A stretch of 7,152 nt of DNA from Treponema sp. (GTDB lineage: Bacteria; Spirochaetota; Spirochaetia; Treponematales; Breznakiellaceae), in assembly GCA_031288815.1 (NCBI GenBank), contig JAITQR010000284.1, positions 1 through 7,152 of the forward strand, in the 5' to 3' direction. Below, piece by piece: positions 1 through 5,598 of the stretch; positions within the stretch are counted from its first letter, which is position 1; every line of letters starts with the position of its first letter. A program made the translations under genes and the position numbers. The notes beneath the pieces were generated by a model. The model had not been told where the DNA came from, ran no database searches, and saw nothing but the letters and a program-made list of their open reading frames with translations.

Positions 1-52
1 CTAATGGCTTAACCCTCCTTTTGCCGGCTATGCTTTTAGCCTAATCAGGCTG
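1..52. other. Left-edge intergenic segment with a small hairpin and a possible ribosome binding site
   Basis: This short segment follows the stop of the MATE gene on the minus strand. A 5-bp stem (38-42 AGCCT pairing with 47-51 AGGCT, loop AATC) lies just past that stop. No T-run follows it in the minus direction, so it is at best a weak terminator. Read on the minus strand, positions 20-14 spell AAGGAGG, a perfect Shine-Dalgarno. It could serve a minus-strand gene starting just beyond the left edge, in which case the MATE gene would be first in an operon. The gap from that motif to the edge is 13 bases, a little long for a start codon outside the window, so this is tentative. Confidence 0.3.
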
Positions 53-1456
53 TTAGGCCCTGGCGCTCCGCAGTTTCCGCAGTTCAAAAAAGATCATGCT
101 TCCCGTAAGGAGGAAGGAGAAGCCGTCCGCCACCGGAGCCGCGGCCACCAGCCCCCAAAGCCCCCATATTTTTCCGAAGATCAGCATACAGGGCAGCAGC
201 ACGATGAACTGCCGCAGCATGGAGAGAAAAATGGAAATTTTGGGACGGCCGGTAACCACAAAAAAGTTGGTGGACACGATCTGGAAGCCGTTGAGGGGGA
301 GGAGCAGCAACTGAACCCGCATGGCCCAGGGGGCAAAGGCTAAAAGGGCCTCGCTGCCCTGGGGGGCAAAGAGGGCGACCAGGAAGCGGGGAAAGAGCTC
401 CCCCAGGGCAAAGCCCAAAACGCATATCCCCGTGGCCGCGCCGATGGCGCCCAGGTAAGCCCGGAGTACCCGGCGGAATTTTTTCGCCCCGTAATTGTAG
501 CCCAGGATCGGCTGGGCCCCCTGGTTTATCCCGAAAACGGGCATCAGGATCATCATGGCCACGGAACCCACGATGTTCATCCCCGAAAGGGCGATATCCC
601 CGCCGTTTTCCACCCCCAGGCTGGCCGCCCCGTACCAGCCGGCGCTGGTATTGTAGAGGAGCTGTACCCCGGACATCATAATCTGGAGCAGGAACTGGGC
701 GGATCCGAAAGCCATGATCTGCCGGATGATCCTCAGGGAAGGCCGGAATGTCCTGAGCCTGAGCCGGATCACCGCCTTTTTCCCCAAATTAAAGGAAAGC
801 ACCCACAGGGCGCTGAACAGTTGGGAAATGATAGTCGCCCAGGCCGCCCCCTCTACACCCCACCCGAAGACAAAGATAAACAGGGGATCCAGCAGCATGT
901 TCATCCCCGCCCCCAGGAGCATACCGATCATGGTGATGGTGGGAAAACCCTGGGCCCGGGTGCAGTGGGAAAATCCAAAGCCTACCATGCCGAACAGGGA
1001 GCCGAAAAGAATGATCCGCAGGTACTTTTCCGCGTATTCCAGGGACTCGCTTCCCTCCTGGGCCCCCAGCACGGAAAGGAGGGGATCCATAAAGACCAAG
1101 CCCAGGGTGATAAAGACCAGGCTGATAAGGACAAGGAGGAAGAAACAGTGGCTCAGGGCGTTTTCCGCGTCTTCCCGCCGGCCCTGGCCCAGGCGCATGG
1201 AGATCATGTTCGCCGAGCCGATGCCGAAAAGCATGGCGAAGGCCATGCTGACGGTCATAAGGGGCATGGCCAGGGAAAGGCCCCCCAGGGCGATCTCGTT
1301 CACCCCCCGGCCCACAAAGACCCGGTCAACCACGTTGTAAAGGGCGTTTACCATCATCCCGGTAATCGCCGGGATGGAAAACCGGACGAGCAGCCTGCCC
1401 ACCGGCTCGGAACCCAAACGATCCGCCGCGTCGCCCTTTTTCGCTGATTCAGACAT
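53..1456 (-). CDS. MATE family efflux transporter, MepA-like
   Basis: A 467-aa polytopic inner-membrane protein of the multi-antimicrobial extrusion (MATE) family. The family exports cationic drugs or metabolites in exchange for Na+ or H+. The length suits the family (about 450-470 aa), and about 12 hydrophobic segments alternate with short basic loops. MepA-type signatures are visible: NALYNVVDRVFVG at residues 37-49 in the first repeat, MNMLLDPLFIF at 185-195, and GINQGAQPILGYNYGA at 309-324 at the start of the second repeat. The two halves show the expected internal duplication. The start is the ATG at 1454-1456; GAGG (complement of 1469-1472) lies 12 nt upstream, a rather long spacing. 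The gene is divergent from the cluster starting at 1679. No regulator is next to it, and the substrate cannot be inferred. Confidence 0.93.
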   Translation of the reverse strand: MSESAKKGDAADRLGSEPVGRLLVRFSIPAITGMMVNALYNVVDRVFVGRGVNEIALGGLSLAMPLMTVSMAFAMLFGIGSANMISMRLGQGRREDAENALSHCFFLLVLISLVFITLGLVFMDPLLSVLGAQEGSESLEYAEKYLRIILFGSLFGMVGFGFSHCTRAQGFPTITMIGMLLGAGMNMLLDPLFIFVFGWGVEGAAWATIISQLFSALWVLSFNLGKKAVIRLRLRTFRPSLRIIRQIMAFGSAQFLLQIMMSGVQLLYNTSAGWYGAASLGVENGGDIALSGMNIVGSVAMMILMPVFGINQGAQPILGYNYGAKKFRRVLRAYLGAIGAATGICVLGFALGELFPRFLVALFAPQGSEALLAFAPWAMRVQLLLLPLNGFQIVSTNFFVVTGRPKISIFLSMLRQFIVLLPCMLIFGKIWGLWGLVAAAPVADGFSFLLTGSMIFFELRKLRSARA

Positions 1457-1503
1457 TCTTTCGAGTGTCCTCTTTATCTCCCTTTTTGTAAAGGCTGACC
1501 GTT

Positions 1504-1548
1504 AGGCCGGTTTCAAAACCCCGCCGGGTTTGACACGGCCTCGTTTTT
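1504..1548 (+). repeat. Long imperfect palindrome with T-run (repeat copy 1; possible terminator)
   Basis: AGGCCG at 1504-1509 pairs with CGGCCT at 1536-1541. Inside it TCAAA (1513-1517) pairs with TTTGA (1529-1533) and CCC (1519-1521) with GGG (1526-1528), leaving a CGCC loop plus a bulge and a mismatch. TCG and then five T residues (1544-1548) follow on the plus strand, which is the form of a Rho-independent terminator reading rightwards. No plus-strand gene precedes it here, so it would only stop antisense transcription out of the MATE gene. On the minus strand it falls in the MATE 5' leader and has no T-run. It shares the 13-base core TTTCAAAACCCCG with a similar palindrome at 4472-4512, so a dispersed palindromic element is also possible. 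Confidence 0.6.
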
Positions 1549-1599
1549 ACGCCTTTTTTCAGCCCCCCTTCGGAAAATTAGTTTTTAAAGAAAATGATT

Positions 1600-1640
1600 T
1601 TTATATATTCCACAAATAAACAAACCTATGATAAACTAGA
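1600..1640 (+). promoter_or_regulatory. AT-rich promoter zone for the 1679-4319 cluster
   Basis: The stretch from about 1575 to 1640 is far more AT-rich than its surroundings. It holds two possible -10 elements: TATATT at 1604-1609 and TATGAT at 1627-1632, each one mismatch from TATAAT. Neither has a convincing -35 element at 16-18 bases, so the choice between them is open. With the second, transcription would start near 1639 and give a leader of about 40 nt before the ATG at 1679. No operator-like dyad stands out. Confidence 0.45.
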
Positions 1641-1678
1641 GGCAAGATTTTCCATATCACCTATCCAAGGGGGTTTTT

Positions 1679-2317
1679 ATGAAACGGATAGTAATGGTCC
1701 TGTCGTTGTGGGGCATCGCGGTGTCCCTATTCGCCCAAGTGCAACTGCCGGAATATCGTTTTGCCGCAGGAAACTGGCTTATTTCGGGGGAAAGGCTCTA
1801 TCAGAACAATGAAAAAGCCGGACTTGCCAAGGTAAATATCCAGGTTCCCCAGCAGGGTCCCATGCTTTACGAATTCGACGCCCGGTATGAGTCCGGGGCG
1901 GAGGATGGTCACGGGGGTTTCGGGTTGCACATTTTCGGGGATTCCGCGTTGAACGCCCCTTCATGGGGAGCCGGGAAATCCTATCTCCTCTGGCTCAACT
2001 ATGACGAAAATCCAGGCAACAGCAAGATCCCCAGGGGTCTGAGCGCCCAGATTTACCGGAGCCACACCAATAGCTGGATGGACCTGGTAGAGAGCTTCGA
2101 TCTGAATAGTTATACCCAGTACCTAACCGCGGAAGATCTTGCCTATCCGGTGCATTTTAGGATCATCGCCGACGGCAATACGGGGGAAGTCCGGGTTTAC
2201 GATCCCGTCGAGCCGGATACCTACTATGTCTTCTACCTGGACAGGAAAGATGTTCCCCTCCAGGGCCAGTGGGTCGCCCTGAGGACCAACGGCATAAGGA
2301 TGTCTTTTAGCAACTAA
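1679..2317 (+). CDS. Secreted protein of unknown function, possible concanavalin A-like fold
   Basis: A 212-aa protein I do not recognise as a named family. Residues 1-19 form a classical signal peptide (KR, then a hydrophobic core, ending SLFA before QVQ) with no lipobox cysteine. The mature protein should therefore be soluble in the periplasm or exported. The remainder is rich in aromatic residues, Gly and Asp. Alternating strand-like segments such as MLYEFDARYES, GGFGLHIFGD, VHFRIIADGNTGEVRVYD and WVALRTNGIRMSFSN recall the beta-sandwich of LamG/concanavalin-like or DUF1080-type domains; this is inferred from pattern only. Start choice is firm: AAGGGGG at 1667-1673 precedes the ATG by five bases. 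The gene is first in a tight cluster, and its TAA stop directly abuts the next open frame. Confidence 0.8.
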   Translation: MKRIVMVLSLWGIAVSLFAQVQLPEYRFAAGNWLISGERLYQNNEKAGLAKVNIQVPQQGPMLYEFDARYESGAEDGHGGFGLHIFGDSALNAPSWGAGKSYLLWLNYDENPGNSKIPRGLSAQIYRSHTNSWMDLVESFDLNSYTQYLTAEDLAYPVHFRIIADGNTGEVRVYDPVEPDTYYVFYLDRKDVPLQGQWVALRTNGIRMSFSN

Positions 2318-2722
2318 TTGCCGATGGAACGCCGGGATCTTCCTGAATGGGAAAAATTTTATAACGAGGGAAAGGGGTACCACAAAACCGTTAGGGGCGG
2401 CCTTAAGCGGCCCCAGGTTTTTACCCCCGAGATTGTCCAGAACATCGCCGCCATGGGGATCGAGAAGTATTTTATGTCGATCTTTATCCACCGGGGAACC
2501 TTGCCCCGGAACCATACCATGGGGGATTTGGTGGACGATCTGAAAGCTTTTCTGCCTCTTCCGCCGGATCTTGAAAAATCCCTCCGTTACTTTGATTCCC
2601 TTCAGCAGATTTGCTCGGTAGACAATTTCAAAATCACCAAACCCGGCCCGGAAGACGTACCGGCCTTCGTGGACGCTATCGATCGGGTCGCGTTCCTCGC
2701 GGAAAGGGAAATTGGCGTCTGA
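2318..2722 (+). CDS. HEPN-like domain protein (putative)
   Basis: A 134-aa, probably cytoplasmic, mostly alpha-helical protein. The pattern EIVQNIAAMGIEKYFMSIFIHRG (38-60), then NHTMGDLVDDLKAF (65-78) and a final helix with FVDAIDRVAFLAER (117-130), matches the HEPN layout: a first long helix, a short loop with Pro and His, then 'THxLxxLL'. R59 and H66 form an R-x6-H arrangement like the catalytic motif of HEPN ribonucleases, though many HEPN proteins are non-nucleolytic. The frame opens with TTG at 2318, immediately after the previous TAA and in the same frame; ATG at 2324 is an alternative. Neither has a good Shine-Dalgarno (AAGGA at 2296-2300 is 17 or more bases away), so translational coupling is likely. 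No MNT nucleotidyltransferase partner is adjacent, which argues against a standard toxin-antitoxin pair. The end overlaps the next gene by 11 bases. Confidence 0.7.
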   Translation: MPMERRDLPEWEKFYNEGKGYHKTVRGGLKRPQVFTPEIVQNIAAMGIEKYFMSIFIHRGTLPRNHTMGDLVDDLKAFLPLPPDLEKSLRYFDSLQQICSVDNFKITKPGPEDVPAFVDAIDRVAFLAEREIGV

Positions 2723-4319
2723 AATCTTACCACCCCCCGTATCCGGGGGGGCTTTACGGCGGCTTAGAATTCTCGATACCACCCTGCGGGACGGCGATCA
2801 GGCCGCCGGTTTCGCCTTCACGGTGGAGCAAAAAATCGCCCTTGCCCGGGCCCTGGCGGAAGCGGGAATCGATACCATAGAGACCGGTTTTCCCCTCTCC
2901 TCTGCGGCGGATTTTGAGGTCTGCCGGGAACTGGCCCGGGAATTCCCCGGCCGTACCGCGGTGATGTGCCGGGGCAGGCGGGAGGATATCGCGGAAACGG
3001 CGAAGGTCTTCCAGGGGGGGCCGGGGCTTCTCCATATCTCCCTCCCGGTAAGCAGGCTCCACATTGAAACCAAACTCGGCAAGACAGAAGGGGAACTCCT
3101 CCGGCTGGCGGAAGATCTGGTCCGCTACGCCGGGGGTCTTGTGGAGGAAATAGAACTGGGGGCGGAAGACGCCACCAGGGCGGAACGGAATTTCCTTCTT
3201 GATTACTGCGGCGTCGCGGTGAAGGGTGGCGCGAAAATCGTCAACATAGCCGATACCCTGGGGCTTTCCTCGCCGGGGGACTTCGCCGGGCTGGTAAGTT
3301 TTCTAAAAAGCGGCGTCCCCGCTTTCGCGGCACCCCCGGCGGGGCCGCCGGACGGCGCGGCGCTGAGCGTCCATTGCCACAACGATTTCGGCCTGGCCGG
3401 GGCAAATACCCTTGCCGCGGTGGAGGCGGGCTGCGGCCAGGTGGAACTGTCGGTGTCCGGCATCGGCGAGCGGGCCGGCAACGCCGCCCTTGAGGAAGTG
3501 TATCTTAACCTGGAAACCCGCCCCGGCCTCTACCGGGCGGAGACGGGGATAGTTCCCGAAAAACTCAAAAACCTCGCGGCCCTGGTCTCCGAATTCTCCG
3601 GGGCGTCCTTTTCCCCCATGAAGCCGGTAAGCGGCTGGAATATCCGCTCCCACGGATCGGGCATCCACCAGCAGGGCCTTGCCCGGAAGGGGGAAACCTA
3701 TTCCTCCCCGGTTCTGGAAAACCTCGGCCTCAGTCCCGAGCGGATAGTCCTCTCCCGTCATTCGGGCCTGGCGGGGCTGCGGCTCTTCGCCCGGCGGTAC
3801 TGCGGTTTCGACCCGGACGCGGAGACGGGGGAGAAACTCCTGGAGCTGGTTAAGGCCGCGCCGGGCCCTCTCACCGGGCTTACCGAATTTCTCTGCATGG
3901 CCGTCGATCTGGAGGCCTTGCCCGCGGCCTATCCCCGGCCCCTGGTCTGCCAATCCTTCCAGGAGACCCTTTCCGCCGGCCCCGGGAAAGAAGCCGCCTA
4001 CAGCTTCCGGGCCGTCCTGGTAAGCCACGGCGCCGGTGAATCTCCCCGGGAAGCCTCCGGGGCCGGAAAAACCGAAGCCCTGGCGGCGCTGGATCTGGCC
4101 TGCCGCCTTGGGGGCCGGAAACTGCGGTTTACCCGGATCGGCCTCAGCGGCAGCGGAAGCCGGGTCAGGCTTTACACGGAGATCGCGGAAGAGGGAAAGG
4201 AGGCGATAGCCGCCTTTGAAAGAATCGGTCCATCCAGCGGCCTCTTGTTTTTCCAGTGCTGCCTTGACGCGCTAAACGGCGGCTTTGTCTTGGGGAAGAA
4301 GGATCGGGAACTCTCCTGA
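2712..4319 (+). CDS. 2-isopropylmalate / homocitrate synthase family enzyme (LeuA-like)
   Basis: A 535-aa DRE-TIM metallolyase that condenses an acyl-CoA, normally acetyl-CoA, with an alpha-keto acid. Residues 18-270 form the TIM barrel. TTLRDGDQ (23-30) supplies the catalytic Arg26 and metal ligand Asp27, HCHND (221-225) supplies His221 and His223, and GIGERAGN (250-257) supplies Asn257. [13 protein letters not shown] (57-69) and [11 protein letters not shown] (315-330) resemble LeuA more than NifV. Residues about 415-525 look like a diverged LeuA regulatory domain ([11 protein letters not shown], then a terminal [19 protein letters not shown]), which suggests end-product feedback. The usual GKHSGR motif reads SRHSGL (348-353). 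The only plausible start is TTG at 2712: no ATG, GTG or other TTG lies between it and RILDTTLRD, and GGAAAGGG at 2701-2708 serves as Shine-Dalgarno. Citramalate or homocitrate synthase remain alternatives. Confidence 0.88.
   Translation: MASEILPPPVSGGALRRLRILDTTLRDGDQAAGFAFTVEQKIALARALAEAGIDTIETGFPLSSAADFEVCRELAREFPGRTAVMCRGRREDIAETAKVFQGGPGLLHISLPVSRLHIETKLGKTEGELLRLAEDLVRYAGGLVEEIELGAEDATRAERNFLLDYCGVAVKGGAKIVNIADTLGLSSPGDFAGLVSFLKSGVPAFAAPPAGPPDGAALSVHCHNDFGLAGANTLAAVEAGCGQVELSVSGIGERAGNAALEEVYLNLETRPGLYRAETGIVPEKLKNLAALVSEFSGASFSPMKPVSGWNIRSHGSGIHQQGLARKGETYSSPVLENLGLSPERIVLSRHSGLAGLRLFARRYCGFDPDAETGEKLLELVKAAPGPLTGLTEFLCMAVDLEALPAAYPRPLVCQSFQETLSAGPGKEAAYSFRAVLVSHGAGESPREASGAGKTEALAALDLACRLGGRKLRFTRIGLSGSGSRVRLYTEIAEEGKEAIAAFERIGPSSGLLFFQCCLDALNGGFVLGKKDRELS
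2733..2751 (+). other. GC-rich hairpin just inside the LeuA-like gene
   Basis: Six C residues (2733-2738) pair with six G residues (2745-2750) around the loop GTATCC. CTTTA follows, so it looks like a terminator with a weak T-run. It falls at codons 8-14 of the LeuA-like frame, about 20 nt after the TTG start, in a non-conserved N-terminal extension. It could hinder initiation or act as an attenuator. A chance result of proline and glycine codons in GC-rich DNA is also possible. Confidence 0.5.
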
Positions 4320-4354
4320 AAACCGGCTAATTCATATTATTCCTCTAGGTATTA

Positions 4355-4383
4355 TTGACATCTTTTGCCGGATTGGGTAAAAA
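4355..4383 (+). promoter_or_regulatory. Sigma-70-type promoter of the ABC importer
   Basis: A consensus -35 TTGACA (4355-4360) is followed after exactly 17 bases by TAAAAA (4378-4383), four of six matches to TATAAT. An AT-rich stretch (4329-4354) lies upstream like an UP element. The start of transcription is expected near 4390. The promoter begins only 35 bases after the stop of the LeuA-like gene, with no clear terminator between them, so readthrough from upstream is possible. No clear Fur-type palindrome is visible. Confidence 0.65.
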
Positions 4384-4471
4384 ATATCAGTGTGAGTTTT
4401 TCCCAAGGCCCGGTTGGTTCTGGGAAAGCCCCGTGGGTCGCGCGTAGTTTCAATGCGCGAGGAACCACCCT

Positions 4472-4512
4472 TAAGGCTGTTTCAAAACCCCGGTTTTGGA
4501 AACGGCGCCTTA
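4472..4512 (+). repeat. Long imperfect palindrome (repeat copy 2)
   Basis: TAAGGC (4472-4477) pairs with GCCTTA (4507-4512). Inside it GTTTC (4479-4483) pairs with GAAAC (4499-4503) and AAAACC (4484-4489) with GGTTTT (4492-4497), with single-base bulges. The core TTTCAAAACCCCG (4480-4492) is identical to 1511-1523 in the other palindrome of this window. No T-run follows directly. It lies in the leader of the binding-protein gene, about 40 bases before the start codon. Confidence 0.6.
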
Positions 4513-4529
4513 GATTTAAATTTCTAAGG
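4508..4529 (+). promoter_or_regulatory. AT-rich hairpin competing with the upstream palindrome
   Basis: CCTTAGA (4508-4514) pairs perfectly with TCTAAGG (4523-4529) around the loop TTTAAATT. The left arm reuses CCTTA (4508-4512), which also closes the larger palindrome 4472-4512, so only one of the two can form at a time. AGGAGG starts 12 bases downstream, so neither hairpin directly covers the Shine-Dalgarno. Confidence 0.5.
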
Positions 4530-4551
4530 ATCTTGTTTTCCAGGAGGCTGT

Positions 4552-5577
4552 ATGCGGCGCAGCGGCAAGACGATCTTTTCCCTGTTGGTTTTTTTTACCC
4601 TCCCCGTTCTCTGGGCAAGCGGGGTAAAGGCCGTCCCGGCGGCGGACCCGGTTACCGATGAGCTTTTGGTTTACTCGGTGATCAACGAAAACGCCACCCA
4701 GGCGCTGGCGGAACTTTTTACCCGGAAGACGGGCGTAAAGGTGGATTTTTTCCGGGCGGCTACCGGGGAACTGGTAAACCGGGTGATCGCCGAAAAGGAG
4801 GCTCCCCAGGCGGACGTGTTCCTGGGTGGCGCGGAAAGCCAGCATATCGCCATCGCCGGGGCGGGCGCCCTGGACAGCTACCTGCCCGCCGCGGCGCCGG
4901 GAATACCCGCCTATACCCGGGCGGAAGACGGAAGCTGGACGGGGTTCTGCGTCCTTGTCCTGGGGATAGGGATAAACGAGCGGCGCTTTCAGGAGAAATT
5001 CCCCGGCAAAGCTTACCCCCAAACCTGGGACGAGCTAAACGATCCGGCCTTCAAGGGGGAGCTGGTCTTTAACGATCCCTCCGCCTCATCCACGGGTTAC
5101 CTTTTCCTCCAGAGCCAGCTCCAGCGGCTGGGGGAAGCCCAGGGCTGGGCTTACCTGAAAAGCCTCGCGTCCCTGGCGGGACAATTCCCCCCTTCGGGGA
5201 GCGCCCCGCCCCGGCTTATCGGAACCGGGGAATACTCGATCTGCGTGGCCTATGTACACGCCATGCAGACCTACGCGGCCCAGGGCCATCCGGTCAAGAT
5301 CATCGCGCCGCCCAAGACGGTGGGGGAGATCGACGGGGTATCCATAATCAGGGGAGGGCCCAACCGCCTGAACGCCAGGAAATTTGTGGACTTTATGCTG
5401 TCCAGGGAGGCCCAGGAACTCTTCCTCTCCTTTTCCCCGGCCATACCGGTAAATCCGGAAGCGAGGCAGCCTGAGGGGATTTCAATTGACAAACTCGATT
5501 TGCTTGACTACGATTCCGCTTTGGCGGGTTCCCAGCGGGAGGCCGCGATTGCCCGGTGGCGGCAAGAGGTAAAATAG
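4552..5577 (+). CDS. ABC transporter periplasmic substrate-binding protein, Fe(III)/AfuA-FbpA type
   Basis: A 341-aa exported solute-binding protein of the COG1840-like group (iron, phosphonate and similar oxyanion complexes). Residues 1-27 are a signal peptide (RRSGK, then a hydrophobic core, ending VKA before VPA), with no lipobox Cys. LLVYSVINENATQALAELF (38-56), TGVKVDFFRAATGELVNRV (60-78) and PQADVFLGG (85-93) are typical of the first lobe. TWDELNDPAFKGELVFNDPSASSTG (158-182) is the family's hinge signature. The second lobe holds DGVSIIRGGPN (261-271) and ARKFVDFMLSREAQELF (275-291). The paired tyrosines that bind iron in FbpA are not evident; the equivalent region reads EYSICVAYVHAM (227-238), so iron is not assured. 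AGGAGG at 4542-4547 lies four bases before the ATG. The permease follows directly. Confidence 0.9.
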   Translation: MRRSGKTIFSLLVFFTLPVLWASGVKAVPAADPVTDELLVYSVINENATQALAELFTRKTGVKVDFFRAATGELVNRVIAEKEAPQADVFLGGAESQHIAIAGAGALDSYLPAAAPGIPAYTRAEDGSWTGFCVLVLGIGINERRFQEKFPGKAYPQTWDELNDPAFKGELVFNDPSASSTGYLFLQSQLQRLGEAQGWAYLKSLASLAGQFPPSGSAPPRLIGTGEYSICVAYVHAMQTYAAQGHPVKIIAPPKTVGEIDGVSIIRGGPNRLNARKFVDFMLSREAQELFLSFSPAIPVNPEARQPEGISIDKLDLLDYDSALAGSQREAAIARWRQEVK

Positions 5578-5598
5578 AGAGGTACGGCTACGGCGGAC

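Larger units (their letters stand above)
4390..4551 (+). promoter_or_regulatory. Long structured 5' leader, candidate cis-regulatory RNA
   Basis: The leader is about 160 nt between the predicted transcription start and the ATG at 4552, and is unusually rich in pairing. Stem 1: TTTCCCA (4399-4405) with TGGGAAA (4421-4427), 7 bp. Stem 2: GGTTGGTTC (4412-4420), lying in the loop of stem 1, with GAACCACC (4462-4469), 8 bp with one bulge; together these make a pseudoknot. Stem 3, nested between them: TCGCGCGT (4438-4445) with ATGCGCGA (4453-4460), 8 bp including one wobble. Two mutually exclusive hairpins follow (4472-4512 and 4508-4529), then AGGAGG (4542-4547). This resembles an aptamer plus expression platform. 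I do not recognise it as a known riboswitch class, and all pairings were found by eye. Confidence 0.45.

Noticed and set aside
714..1447. Plus-strand open frames opposite the MATE gene
   Set aside because: They are antisense to a clear transporter gene, with Arg/Pro- or Gly/His-rich translations typical of shadow frames.
1487..1516. Minus-strand promoter for the MATE gene (TTGAAA, 18 bases, TTTACA)
   Set aside because: The -10 element is poor and the -35 is part of the repeated palindrome, so it was not listed as a feature.
1530..1558. TTGACA at 1530-1535 as a plus-strand -35 element
   Set aside because: No -10-like hexamer occurs at 16-18 bases (the site reads CTTTTT), and the TTGACA is part of the palindrome arm.
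2123..2782. Long minus-strand open frame of 219 codons
   Set aside because: It lies antisense to the secreted protein, the HEPN-like gene and the start of the LeuA-like gene. Its translation shows no domain pattern, so it is a shadow of GC-rich coding.
3303..4028. Minus-strand open frame of 241 codons
   Set aside because: It is fully antisense to the well-supported LeuA-like gene. The translation is low-complexity Gly/Arg/Pro without family features.
4320..4354. Terminator after the LeuA-like gene
   Set aside because: No hairpin with a T-run is present in the 35 bases between the stop codon and the next promoter.
4365..4661. Plus-strand 98-codon frame with a TTG start across the leader
   Set aside because: It overlaps the start of the binding-protein gene in another frame, lacks a Shine-Dalgarno and shows no recognisable protein pattern.
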